From Elusimicrobia bacterium GWA2_56_46 (GTDB lineage: Bacteria > Elusimicrobiota > Elusimicrobia > Elusimicrobiales > UBA9959), in assembly GCA_001799575.1 (NCBI GenBank), contig MGTT01000005.1, positions 1 through 38,501 on the forward strand: a stretch of DNA of 38,501 bases, in the 5' to 3' direction. A program made the position numbers and the translations under genes. Positions 24,915 to 32,608 of this stretch are shown here, one piece after another; the stretch's first letter is position 1, and every line of letters starts with the position of its first letter. The notes under the pieces are model-generated. The model made no database searches and was not told the DNA's origin. It worked only from the letters and a program-made list of their open reading frames with translations.

Positions 24915-26387
24915 TTACAGGCCGGCAAGACAGTCTTTTACTTCGTCTATCATTCTCTGCGCCTCCGCTTTATCATCCATGGAACCGGCGTTTATGAACA
25001 CGTTTTCGGCGGCGCATTTCACCGCCGCTTCGAGGAGATAGCCGGCGCTCTTGTAATCGGACATTACGTGCGGCATTATCCCTTTGCACATTCTCAGTTC
25101 TCTTAACGCCCCGAAAGCGGCTTTCGCGGTTCTGAGCGGCACTTCTATACTGTTCAGGATAGCTTTCTGCATTTCGCCCTTTCTGGCCGGATCGTCTTTA
25201 GGCATTTTGAGCGCCCGCATATAGCCGTCGTAGGCTTTGGAATCCTCGCTCGCGCAATTCTGGAGTTCGGTCCGGAAGCCGGCAAGCACGGCGGCAAGCC
25301 CGGCCAGGGACGGCCTTTGGGACTCGTCGAGTTTTTTGCTTCTCAAAGACACCCCGGCGGCCATCTGACCGAGGGCGCAGCCCATGGCCCCGCTTATGCC
25401 GGCCGCGCTGCCGCCGCCGGGAGTGGGATCGGTGTTCGCTAAGGCTTCGATAAGCAGATTCGCCCCGGTCTGCCAGGTACCGAGAAGCTTCAGGAGCTTG
25501 GTTTCAAGCACCTGGACCTCGGGATTGAAATCCGCCACCTTGAGCGACTCTATGGCGTAATTTACCAGGGCCTCCTGCGTGGTCAGGCCGATAAGTTCGG
25601 TGTTCACGATCCCGATGCCCCTGGGTTTTGTCTCTTTTTCCAGCTCATCAAGGGCGCGTTTTATGGAGGTGACGCGGTAATCGGTAAGCACGGTGGAGAT
25701 CTGCACCTGCTTTTTGGAATCGAGGAAGATCTCCTTGGCGCGCAGGTTAGGCAGCCCGCCGCCCGTGGTCCGGATCTTTTTGGCCAGGATCTTGGCGAAC
25801 TCCATATCCGTGGTGTCCAGATTGACGTTGAAATTGACTATCTGCCTGCGGGCGCCCACGGCTATGGCGCCGGCGGTGGGGTGGATCCTGTTGGGCCCGA
25901 AATCCGGGATCCGGTCGGGATTCCTGCCGATATCTTCCTTTAGACCCTCAAACTGGCCTTTCCTGACTTTCGCCAGATCTTTGCGGTCTTCTCTCCTGGC
26001 CGCCAGATCGTACAGGTAGACCGGGATGTCCAGTTCCCGGCCGATGCGTTCGCCGAGCTCCCCGGCCAGTTTGACGCATTCCTCCACAGGCGTGTCCAGG
26101 ATCGGGATGAAAGGCGCCACGTCCAGCGCGCCCATGCGGGGATGTTCTCCCTTGTGATGATTAAGATCTATGAGTTCCGAGGCTTTTTTGGCCGCCTGGA
26201 ACATGCCTTCCACGGCTGTCTCTACAGGCGCGATAAAGGTGAGGACGGTTCTGTTATGGTCCGCGTCCTTTTCCACGTCGAGTATCAGGACCCCCGGCAC
26301 GGCGGCCGCGGCCTGCACTATCGCGTTTATCCTGGAAAGATCCTTTCCTTCGCTGAAATTCGGTACGCATTCCACAAATTTGCCCAT
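24915..26387 (-). CDS. ftcD: Bifunctional glutamate formiminotransferase / formiminotetrahydrofolate cyclodeaminase
   Basis: A 490-residue fusion. Residues 1 to about 300 are the formiminotransferase (VECVPNFSEGKD, NRTVLTFIA, and His82 in HHKGEHPRMGALDV, the likely catalytic His). Residues about 305-490 are the helical cyclodeaminase (TDPTPGGGSAAGISGAMGCALGQMA at its start). Together they move the formimino group of formiminoglutamate to tetrahydrofolate and release ammonia, giving 5,10-methenyl-THF and glutamate. This finishes the Hut pathway whose other enzymes are at 10-15 kb. GGGAGG lies eight bases before the ATG and a promoter at 26427-26455 precedes it. Confidence 0.96.
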   Translation of the reverse strand: MGKFVECVPNFSEGKDLSRINAIVQAAAAVPGVLILDVEKDADHNRTVLTFIAPVETAVEGMFQAAKKASELIDLNHHKGEHPRMGALDVAPFIPILDTPVEECVKLAGELGERIGRELDIPVYLYDLAARREDRKDLAKVRKGQFEGLKEDIGRNPDRIPDFGPNRIHPTAGAIAVGARRQIVNFNVNLDTTDMEFAKILAKKIRTTGGGLPNLRAKEIFLDSKKQVQISTVLTDYRVTSIKRALDELEKETKPRGIGIVNTELIGLTTQEALVNYAIESLKVADFNPEVQVLETKLLKLLGTWQTGANLLIEALANTDPTPGGGSAAGISGAMGCALGQMAAGVSLRSKKLDESQRPSLAGLAAVLAGFRTELQNCASEDSKAYDGYMRALKMPKDDPARKGEMQKAILNSIEVPLRTAKAAFGALRELRMCKGIMPHVMSDYKSAGYLLEAAVKCAAENVFINAGSMDDKAEAQRMIDEVKDCLAGL

Positions 26388-26426
26388 AACACAGCCTCCC
26401 TCGCGCTGCGAGTCTTATATATATAA

Positions 26427-26455
26427 ATTATACTAATTTAAGATTCAGGGTTTAA
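26427..26455 (-). promoter_or_regulatory. Promoter for ftcD
   Basis: On the minus strand: -35 TTAAAC (26450-26455), a 17-base spacer, and a perfect -10 TATAAT (26427-26432) in an AT-rich patch. The predicted start near 26420 leaves a leader of about 33 bases before the ftcD ATG. Confidence 0.65.
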
Positions 26456-26504
26456 GGCGCAACTTGGGCAACATTCTTCTGATGAGTTGACACGGGCGGG
26501 GAAA

Positions 26505-26582
26505 TGGAAAACCCGCTTTTGGCGGGTTTTCGCTTCCCCTTATTCGGGGAGTTCTCATTCAGCGGCCCATATAGGGCAGCTA
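26505..26582 (-). ncRNA. Candidate small RNA or attenuator leader with three hairpins
   Basis: Transcription from the promoter at 26589-26617 would start near 26582 and meet an intrinsic terminator at 26508-26530. The roughly 75-base RNA has no convincing coding frame. It can form GCCC-TATAT-GGGC (26565-26577), CCCC-GAATAA-GGGG (26536-26549) and the terminator. The GGGGAA beside the second hairpin can instead pair with the TTTCCCC just after the terminator, giving a rival, longer terminator stem. I match it to no known RNA family. Either a free small RNA or a conditional leader of ftcD fits. Confidence 0.4.
26508..26530. terminator. Bidirectional intrinsic terminator
   Basis: AAAACCCGC-loop-GCGGGTTTT: a 9-bp perfect stem with a five-base loop and a T-tract on either strand. 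It closes the transcript of the 254-residue protein gene (minus) and of the candidate small RNA. Confidence 0.85.
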
Positions 26583-26588
26583 TAGAGG

Positions 26589-26617
26589 ATTGTACCACAC
26601 GCACCTTGACTTGTCAA
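26589..26617 (-). promoter_or_regulatory. Strong sigma70 promoter for the small RNA/leader
   Basis: On the minus strand: perfect -35 TTGACA (26612-26617), a 17-base spacer, and -10 TACAAT (26589-26594). It lies downstream of the 254-residue gene and upstream of the terminator at 26508, where no coding gene begins. Confidence 0.7.
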
Positions 26618-26682
26618 GACCTATTTAGGGCCTATTTCATAACCTTGCCCTTTTCAGAGGCCCGGGGGCGGCCGGCGCCGAG

Positions 26683-27447
26683 CTACTTCTTTTCGCACGC
26701 GCAGCACACCTGGTCGACAAACTTGAGTTTGTCGGGAAAACGCAGGCACAATTGCTTGGCATACGCCGCCGGATTAGCGGAGTCCGCTGGAATTTGCGCC
26801 TCCAGCAGGCCGCTGTCCAGGGTTTCGATGCTATTCGGGTATTGCACTTTCAGCCCGTGTCTGGCGGCCAGAGGGGCCAGAATTTTATCGACCCGGTCGC
26901 GGTACATGGACTTTTTGAACATGACAAGCCATGACTGCCCGATCAGCAACCGTTGGTAAACAACAACGTCCACTCCTGGTAAATCTTTCAACGCGGACTC
27001 AATGCGTGAACGATTGAAAATCCGGTCAAAAAAATTAAAATCCCTGTCCATTAAGACTTTTACCGTCAGAAAATCGGAATGATCCGTGTAACCAACCATA
27101 GTTTTTCCCAATTGGCCCACAAAATCACTCACGTTACGCTTCGTATCCTCTCCCGTATCGCCACGGAAAGCAGAGGAATTCAGTTGCAGGAACATGACCG
27201 GGATATTCCAGGACGCCTGCCCGCCGCCGGCATTTTTGTCCAAGCCGGAAACCCTGGGGGGCGCAGGTTCGGGAATAACAGCACCACTATTTCCGGCTGG
27301 GCCGACCTGCTCAAGCGCGCTGTTTGATTTGAGAGCATCCCGGAAATCGCCCGGAAACACGGCATCATAGTTCCGGCTTGCAACCCGGTTTAAAAGCACA
27401 GCACCCAAAACCAAAACTCCCAACGAAAGCAATATCACTTTTTTCAT
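26683..27447 (-). CDS. Membrane-anchored or exported protein of unknown function
   Basis: A 254-residue protein I do not recognise. It starts with a hydrophobic helix (MKKVILLSLGVLVLGAVLL), then a Pro/Gly-rich linker to about residue 80. A mixed alpha/beta region follows (SWNIPVMFLQLNSSAF..., KVLMDRDFNFFDRIFNRSRIESAL, VDVVVYQRLLIGQSWLVMFKKSMYRDRVDKIL), and the tail is Cys-rich (FVDQVCCACEKK). I choose the ATG at 27447 because GGAGG is six bases upstream; the longer frame from 27471 would bury the signal sequence. It has its own promoter (27507-27535) and terminator (26508-26530), so it looks like a single-gene unit. The terminal CCxC could bind metal or form disulfides. Confidence 0.75.
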   Translation of the reverse strand: MKKVILLSLGVLVLGAVLLNRVASRNYDAVFPGDFRDALKSNSALEQVGPAGNSGAVIPEPAPPRVSGLDKNAGGGQASWNIPVMFLQLNSSAFRGDTGEDTKRNVSDFVGQLGKTMVGYTDHSDFLTVKVLMDRDFNFFDRIFNRSRIESALKDLPGVDVVVYQRLLIGQSWLVMFKKSMYRDRVDKILAPLAARHGLKVQYPNSIETLDSGLLEAQIPADSANPAAYAKQLCLRFPDKLKFVDQVCCACEKK

Positions 27448-27506
27448 AACCACCCTCCTCCCGGCGTACAACTCATTCGGACGCGTAAAATCTATCGCCT
27501 GAAAAT

Positions 27507-27535
27507 AGTGTAGCAGGCATCCATATCCCTGTCAA
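27507..27535 (-). promoter_or_regulatory. Sigma70 promoter for the 254-residue protein gene
   Basis: On the minus strand: -35 TTGACA (27530-27535), a 17-base spacer, and -10 TACACT (27507-27512). It starts 14 bases beyond the last base of the upstream barrel gene's neighbourhood (stop at 27549), leaving a leader of about 50 bases. Confidence 0.7.
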
Positions 27536-27548
27536 GGGCCCACACCGC

Positions 27549-28187
27549 TTAAAAACCGTAGACGAGGAAGGCCGAGGGCACGATATTATCGGCCGAATCC
27601 ACGTTGAAATTATCGCCGCGCATGGCGAAAATGTGGTGCCAGCGCAGTTCCAGACCCAACTGGAAAGCCCCCCACAGCGGATACATCGCGCCTCCGCCCA
27701 TATTGATACCGAAACTGGAACCGGAATCGGACGCGTAAGTTTTACCATCCGCGCTGAAACGCGGCTGGGCCCATTGATATACTCCGGCCCCGAAAAGGCC
27801 GTAATAGGTCTGCTTACCGTTTTGATAGGCGGCCCGCAAAAAGGGCGTAAGCGAGAAAATGCGGATCTCCATATCCGCGATGGGCCTGTTTTTGTGACCG
27901 AGGCTGTAGGAAGTTTCCAGCCCGTAACTTAGAGTGTCGTCCACTTTTCTGGCGCCCTCCAGGAGAAAAGCGGTAGCTGGCTTGAAGCCGTCGGATCTGT
28001 CGCCCCAATGCCCGCCGAGCGGAACGGCGGCGCCGCGGCCCAAAACGAAATAATACCGTGACAATCGCTGCGCAGGCGCATCAGCCACCCCGGGCATCTT
28101 TGAGACAGCCTCCCTCAATTCCGGCTGTGCCCCCGCCCCGACCGGCAACATGAGCCAGCAGACAACAGCCAGTACAATGTGCCTCAT
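27549..28187 (-). CDS. Outer-membrane beta-barrel-like protein
   Basis: A 212-residue protein with a signal peptide (MRHIVLAVVCWLMLPVGAGA) and then alternating polar/hydrophobic strands rich in Gly and aromatics (YYFVLGRGAAVPLGG, TLSYGLETSYSLGH, TYYGLFGAGVYQWA, FQLGLELRWHHIF). It ends in AFLVYGF, with the C-terminal Phe typical of barrels inserted by BamA. The length suits an eight-stranded OmpA/OmpW-like barrel. I choose the ATG at 28187, which has GAGG five bases upstream; the longer frame from 28217 overlaps the epimerase gene. It follows the epimerase stop by seven bases and so is probably the last gene of that operon. Cargo or role is unknown. Confidence 0.75.
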   Translation of the reverse strand: MRHIVLAVVCWLMLPVGAGAQPELREAVSKMPGVADAPAQRLSRYYFVLGRGAAVPLGGHWGDRSDGFKPATAFLLEGARKVDDTLSYGLETSYSLGHKNRPIADMEIRIFSLTPFLRAAYQNGKQTYYGLFGAGVYQWAQPRFSADGKTYASDSGSSFGINMGGGAMYPLWGAFQLGLELRWHHIFAMRGDNFNVDSADNIVPSAFLVYGF

Positions 28188-28194
28188 AGATCCC

Positions 28195-29280
28195 TCATCT
28201 CTCATCCCTCGGCACATAGCCTATGCCCGCCTTTATAGCCGCGATGTCGTAAACTCCGCAGGAGGAAATATATCTTCCCCCCCGCATCACCTTTTCTTTT
28301 ATCAGGAGCGGCGTGTCCAGGTCTATAAAATCGAATCCGCCCAGGCCCGAAGCGAACTGCGCCGCGCAAACCGAAGCCAGCTCGGTTTCCAGCATTTCGC
28401 CCATCATAAGCTTCACCCCGGCGGCCCGGGCCAGCGCCCACACCTCGCGCGCGCGCAGCATACCGAATTTGGCCAGCTTGATATTAATGGCCGTAACCTG
28501 CTTTTTCCTGATAAGCTCCACGACATCGGCCACGGAATAAGCGCTCTCATCCGCGCAGACGGGGATCTTAAGCTTCCTGGAAAGATAGGCCAATCCCTCG
28601 CGATCGTCCCTGGCCACAGGCTGCTCTATCACGCCGGGCACAATCCCGGCTTTCGCCAGCTTAGACACGAAATGCTCGGCTGTTTTCGCGTCGTATGCCC
28701 CGTTGAAGTCCAGATAGATCTCGGCCCCGGGCGCCGCTTTCCTGACGGCGGCGATGCGCCTGAAATCCGCGTCCGCGTCGGAACCGGTCTTGATCTTGAA
28801 AATGGAAAAACCGCGCTTACGCATCCTCGCGGCAAAGTCATAAGCCTGGGGTTCGGAACCGATCACCACGGTGATATCGGTCCTGATCGGGGAGGGCTTG
28901 CTCCCGTACAGCCGCCAAAGCGGTATTTTCAGCGAGCGCGTAAGCGCGTCCAGAACCGCCATCCCCGCGGCGGCCAAAGCGCAGCGGTTGCTTTCCAGCC
29001 GCTCTTCAAGCCCCGCCAGCAGGCCGAAATAATCCGCGACGTCGCGGCCCTCCAGCCAGGCGGCCGTTTTTTCAAGGTTCGCCAGAGTCTGTTTCCGGGT
29101 TTCTCCGGTAATATGAGGCGCGATAGCGGCCTCGCCCCAGCCCCAGACGCCCTCGCTGGTCCGGACGCCCAATAAAACATTTTCAAGACGCTTATGGCTC
29201 CCGCTGGAAATGGTGAACGGCTGGAAAAGCCCGGCGTCCACGCCGCGCACCACGGTCTTTGCTATCGCGGTCTCGTTCAT
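28195..29280 (-). CDS. Dipeptide epimerase (enolase superfamily, probable L-Ala-D/L-Glu epimerase)
   Basis: A 361-residue enzyme of the muconate-lactonizing-type enolase superfamily. Acid/base Lys162 and Lys164 in FKIKTG, metal ligands Asp191 (LDFNGAY), Glu219 (IEQP) and Asp244 (CADES), Lys268 (IKLAKFG), and Asp320-x-Asp322 (FIDLDTPL), the DxD that marks dipeptide epimerases, are all visible. The usual substrate is L-Ala-D-Glu from peptidoglycan, converted to L-Ala-L-Glu for reuse. Substrate scope in this superfamily varies, so the exact dipeptide is inference. The ATG is 12 bases past the wecA-like stop, within a long minus-strand operon. MurQ, elsewhere in the window, also acts in wall recycling. 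Confidence 0.88.
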   Translation of the reverse strand: MNETAIAKTVVRGVDAGLFQPFTISSGSHKRLENVLLGVRTSEGVWGWGEAAIAPHITGETRKQTLANLEKTAAWLEGRDVADYFGLLAGLEERLESNRCALAAAGMAVLDALTRSLKIPLWRLYGSKPSPIRTDITVVIGSEPQAYDFAARMRKRGFSIFKIKTGSDADADFRRIAAVRKAAPGAEIYLDFNGAYDAKTAEHFVSKLAKAGIVPGVIEQPVARDDREGLAYLSRKLKIPVCADESAYSVADVVELIRKKQVTAINIKLAKFGMLRAREVWALARAAGVKLMMGEMLETELASVCAAQFASGLGGFDFIDLDTPLLIKEKVMRGGRYISSCGVYDIAAIKAGIGYVPRDER

Positions 29281-29292
29281 ATTTTTGTATCT

Positions 29293-30423
29293 CTACCCTC
29301 TCTTCTCCACCGTCTGTTCCCGGCCCAGCACCATCAGGACCACCACTATTATGAAAATGATCACGCTCTGCGCCAGCAAAAGCCAGGTACCCACCGAAGT
29401 CACGGTGCGGCGCATGGTCCAGGCCCCCAGCCCCAGACAGACGTTCAGCAGCACGATAAAGCCCACGGCATATTCCGCTTTCATGCCCAGATACATGAGC
29501 CTGTGATGGAAGTGGTCTTTACCCGCGTACTCCAGCCACTCCCGCACATTCCTGACGCTGCCGTTCCTGATCCTGGAAACCGTGGTATAGATGATATCGA
29601 AGATGGGTATGCCGAGGATCAGCAGCGGCGTCGAGATCGCGACTACCGGATTGTTCGTGGCCCAGCTGCCGTAAAGCGCCAGGCAGCCGAGTATGAACCC
29701 TATGAACGTGGAACCGGAATCTCCGAGGAAAGCCCTGGCCGGCCGCCAGTTTATCGTCAGGAATCCGGCGCAGGAGCCGGCCAGCGCGGCCGACATAAAA
29801 GATAACGCGTACTGGCTTGAGTTCCAGCCCAGCCCCAGGAACAACAGCGCGCACACGACGCCCATGCTCGAAGCCAGGCCGTCTATGCCGTCCATGAAAT
29901 TAAAAGCGTTAGTTATCCCCACCAGCCAGATCACGGAAAGAAGGACGGACAATGGATAACCGAACGGCATCTTGAGCGGAAAGCTGAGATGCAGGCCGAA
30001 TAAAGCCACCGCAAGCGCGGCGACGGCCTGCCAGAAAAGCCTGGCCGCCGCGGAAAGCTGCCTGCAGTCATCCACGAAGCCCAGGATGAATATAATGGTT
30101 CCGCCGAGCAGGATGCCCCATACCTCCACGGGGATCTGCTGGTTGCGGAGGATCGTAAGCGTGAACGCGGCGTAAACGGCCGCGCCTCCGATACGGGGAA
30201 TGGCCGCCGTATGGATCTTCCGCGCCCCCGGCCTGTCCACCGCGCCCACGCGCCAGGCCAGCCACACCGTCACCGGAGAGAGAACCATGCAGGCGAGGAA
30301 AGCCATCAGGAAGAGATAGACCCAGCGCAGACCTTCCAGCCAGGTCCAGGCGGAAAAACCGCCCGGGGGCAGAAGCAGCACGAGGGCGGCAAGACTTATG
30401 GCGGCGTAAATCTTCGCTTTCAT
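29293..30423 (-). CDS. Undecaprenyl-phosphate sugar-1-phosphate transferase (WecA/TagO-like)
   Basis: A 376-residue membrane enzyme of the MraY/WecA family. It loads a sugar-1-phosphate (usually GlcNAc-1-P) from a UDP-sugar onto undecaprenyl phosphate at the inner face of the inner membrane, the first step of O-antigen, teichoic-type or enterobacterial-antigen glycans. Motifs: ILGFVDDCRQLS, TNAFNFMDGIDGLA, RAFLGDSGSTFIGF, and the His-rich GKDHFHHRL loop. About ten hydrophobic segments. The ATG overlaps the stop of the PIG-L deacetylase gene by four bases (ATGA), so the pair is translationally coupled. Length is normal. The HxHH loop favours WecA-type over MraY. Confidence 0.93.
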   Translation of the reverse strand: MKAKIYAAISLAALVLLLPPGGFSAWTWLEGLRWVYLFLMAFLACMVLSPVTVWLAWRVGAVDRPGARKIHTAAIPRIGGAAVYAAFTLTILRNQQIPVEVWGILLGGTIIFILGFVDDCRQLSAAARLFWQAVAALAVALFGLHLSFPLKMPFGYPLSVLLSVIWLVGITNAFNFMDGIDGLASSMGVVCALLFLGLGWNSSQYALSFMSAALAGSCAGFLTINWRPARAFLGDSGSTFIGFILGCLALYGSWATNNPVVAISTPLLILGIPIFDIIYTTVSRIRNGSVRNVREWLEYAGKDHFHHRLMYLGMKAEYAVGFIVLLNVCLGLGAWTMRRTVTSVGTWLLLAQSVIIFIIVVVLMVLGREQTVEKRG

Positions 30424-31049
30424 TTATGCAGTCCAAACACCAGATCCAGGAGCAGACGCTGCGGGGCAAAACCTTCGGCGTATTTAACCCGGTCCTGGTA
30501 GCCCCGGAACACGGCCGTGCTTTTGACCGTCTCGATGATGGAGAGGTTCCTGACGCGGGTCTTGTAGACCTGGGAGCGGTGGCATTTTAAAAGCAGCACT
30601 TTCTTCCCGAGGACGGGGCCGATATCCGAAAAAACCGTCGGCATAAAATTATGAGTCGTCGGAACCTCGTAAAAAAGGAGATTCTTGGTATAACGGGCGG
30701 CTGTGATGACCGCCTTCGCCACATTGCGGTGATCCTGGTGGGTGTCCTCTTCGTGGTTTACAAAAATAAGATCCGGCTTCAGCAGCTCCACATGGCGTTC
30801 CACCGTCTGGATAAGTTCCCGGCACATAGGCACTTCGGTGTCCTGGAAACCGCCCCAGAAGAGGCGGGCTCTCAAAAGCCCCGCGGCTTTCTCCTGCTCG
30901 GCCTTGCGGATGCCGACACTCCCGCCTACGCCGCCGCCGGTTATGACCAGCATATTCAGCTTATGGCCTTTTTGCGCCAGCTTATAAAAAATACCGCCGC
31001 AGCCGAATTCAAGATCGTCCGGATGCGGGCCGATGCCTAAGATGTTCAT
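30420..31049 (-). CDS. PIG-L/LmbE family deacetylase
   Basis: A 209-residue zinc hydrolase. The metal motif HPDD with a following E (GIGPHPDDLEFGCGG, His9 Asp11 Asp12) and the second His site THQDHRN are present. Family members remove the acetyl group from GlcNAc-type sugars on lipid or thiol carriers. Coupling to the WecA-like transferase (ATGA overlap) suggests that it deacetylates the GlcNAc loaded on undecaprenyl phosphate or a later glycan, but that is inference. GGAG lies eight bases before the ATG. It follows the ExeA-like ATPase gene by 43 bases. BshB-type or LmbE-type roles remain possible. Confidence 0.9.
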   Translation of the reverse strand: MNILGIGPHPDDLEFGCGGIFYKLAQKGHKLNMLVITGGGVGGSVGIRKAEQEKAAGLLRARLFWGGFQDTEVPMCRELIQTVERHVELLKPDLIFVNHEEDTHQDHRNVAKAVITAARYTKNLLFYEVPTTHNFMPTVFSDIGPVLGKKVLLLKCHRSQVYKTRVRNLSIIETVKSTAVFRGYQDRVKYAEGFAPQRLLLDLVFGLHK

Positions 31050-31092
31050 TTTAAAATCTCCTTTCCCCCGCGCCCCAGCCCTCTACCCTAGC

Positions 31093-31890
31093 TCACTTGC
31101 TGCTTTCTATCGCTTCCACCACGGTCTCCGGACCTATTGTCTTCTCGCCTTTGGAAAAAGCGGTGAGCATGCTCATGTTGGCGATGTTGTTTATCCACCG
31201 CGGAATGCCGCCGGAGCGTTCGTAAATAAGATCCAGCGCCGCGTCGTCCAGGATCTTCCCGTCCAGGCCGGCGATATTGAGCCTGTGCGAGATATATTTT
31301 TTTGTTTCCTCGAAATCCAGCGCGGCCAGATTATAACTCAGGACTATGCGCTGGCTGAACTGCTTGTTGGAATCCAGCTTCCCTTTAAGCTCCGGCTGTC
31401 CGCTCAGGACGAGCGTCAGCAGGAACCTGGTCTCCGTCTGAAAATTCAGCAGCAGGCGCAGTTCCTCAAAAACGGAAACCTCGTCTATAAGCTGGGCCTC
31501 GTCCACGACCACGACCACGTGTTTCCCATCGTGATTGGTATCGCGCAGCAGTTTTTCCATCCCCATGAGCACGTCTTCCTTGCGCGCGGGCACGTCGTAA
31601 CCGGTAAAGTTGTGGAGGATCATCTTCAGGAGCCCCAGATCGTCCAGTCTGGGGTTATTGACGAAAGAAAACACGTAGCCCTTTTTCTGGAACTCGCGTT
31701 CCAACGCCTTCAGGACGAGGGTCTTGCCGGTGCCGTACGCGCCGGTGAGAACGGCGCAGGATTTTTTTTCGGAAATGACGTAGGAAAGGCGGGAAAAAGC
31801 CTCCTCGTGTTTTTCAGACTCAAAGAAAAACTCGGTATCGGGAGTATTCTCGAAAGGCAGCTTCTTGAGTTTCCAGTGTTTTTCGTACAT
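31093..31890 (-). CDS. ExeA/GspA-like AAA ATPase
   Basis: A 265-residue AAA+ ATPase. The N-terminal MYEKHWKLKKLPFENTPDTEFFF is the typical start of ExeA-like proteins. Walker A GAYGTGKT, Walker B VVVVDEAQ, a sensor region LVLSGQPELKGKL and an arginine-containing SQRI follow, ending in the usual helical lid. ExeA proteins load or insert the type II secretion secretin through their peptidoglycan-binding partner ExeB. Here the C-terminal PG-binding part is absent, and no exeB or gsp gene is adjacent. The ATG at 31890 is chosen by family start; the upstream ribosome site is weak (AACGAG). A longer frame from 31929 would overlap the lolD end region. A TnsC/MuB-like or other role is possible. Confidence 0.85.
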   Translation of the reverse strand: MYEKHWKLKKLPFENTPDTEFFFESEKHEEAFSRLSYVISEKKSCAVLTGAYGTGKTLVLKALEREFQKKGYVFSFVNNPRLDDLGLLKMILHNFTGYDVPARKEDVLMGMEKLLRDTNHDGKHVVVVVDEAQLIDEVSVFEELRLLLNFQTETRFLLTLVLSGQPELKGKLDSNKQFSQRIVLSYNLAALDFEETKKYISHRLNIAGLDGKILDDAALDLIYERSGGIPRWINNIANMSMLTAFSKGEKTIGPETVVEAIESSK

Positions 31891-31930
31891 CTCGTTAATA
31901 TTTAAATATATAAAGCGGAAGCAATGCAAC

Positions 31931-32608
31931 CTATCTGCGGGTGCGGGTTTCCACCAGCTTGCCGCCGGAGAGGTGGAAGACGCGGTCGGCGCAGGCGGCG
32001 GCTTCTTCGTTGTGCGTGACCATAAGAACGGCCGCGCCGTTGGCGTTCACTTTCTTCAGGTCTTCCAGGACTATTCCGGCGTTATGCCTGTCCAGATTGC
32101 CCGTGGGCTCGTCGGCTATGACCAGGCCCGGCTTGTTGCGCAAAGCGCGCAGGATAGCCGCGCGCTGCTTTTCGCCGCCGGAAATATCCATGGGAAATTT
32201 ATGAGCTATGCCCTCAAGGCCGAAACGCTTCAATAGAGCCAGGGCCGCCGCATGATCCCCATGTCCGATTATCGCGGCAGGCATATCCACGTTCTCCAGA
32301 ACCGTGAACTCCGGCAGCAGCGAGTCGAATTGAAAAACGAACCCGACGCGCTTACGCCGGAGTTCCGCTTTTTCGGTCTCGCCCATGGGCTCTATCTTTG
32401 AACCGAAAAGCGTGATGCCCCCGCTGTAGCAGTCATCCAGCAGGCCGATAAGGTTCAGAAACGTGGATTTACCGGAGCCGGACGGGCCCAGCATGGCCGC
32501 GAATTCCCCGGCCTTTATCTCAAAATCTATGTTCTCCAGCACCAGGATCTGTTCGTGCCCCTGCGTGTAGGTCTTGCTGAGGTTTTCCACTTTTACGATC
32601 TTATCCAT
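31931..32608 (-). CDS. lolD: Lipoprotein-releasing ABC transporter ATPase (LolD-like)
   Basis: A 225-residue ABC ATPase. Walker A GPSGSGKST, the Q-loop region VFQFDSLLPEFTVLENVDMP characteristic of LolD, signature ISGGEKQR (ISGGE in place of LSGGE), Walker B LVIADEPTGNLD and H-loop MVTHNEE are present. With the overlapping permease gene it should form the LolCDE-type complex that extracts outer-membrane-destined lipoproteins from the inner membrane. It overlaps the permease gene by eight bases. The MacB/FtsE-type exporter family is the main alternative, but the LLPEFT stretch and the partner favour LolD. Confidence 0.9.
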   Translation of the reverse strand: MDKIVKVENLSKTYTQGHEQILVLENIDFEIKAGEFAAMLGPSGSGKSTFLNLIGLLDDCYSGGITLFGSKIEPMGETEKAELRRKRVGFVFQFDSLLPEFTVLENVDMPAAIIGHGDHAAALALLKRFGLEGIAHKFPMDISGGEKQRAAILRALRNKPGLVIADEPTGNLDRHNAGIVLEDLKKVNANGAAVLMVTHNEEAAACADRVFHLSGGKLVETRTRR

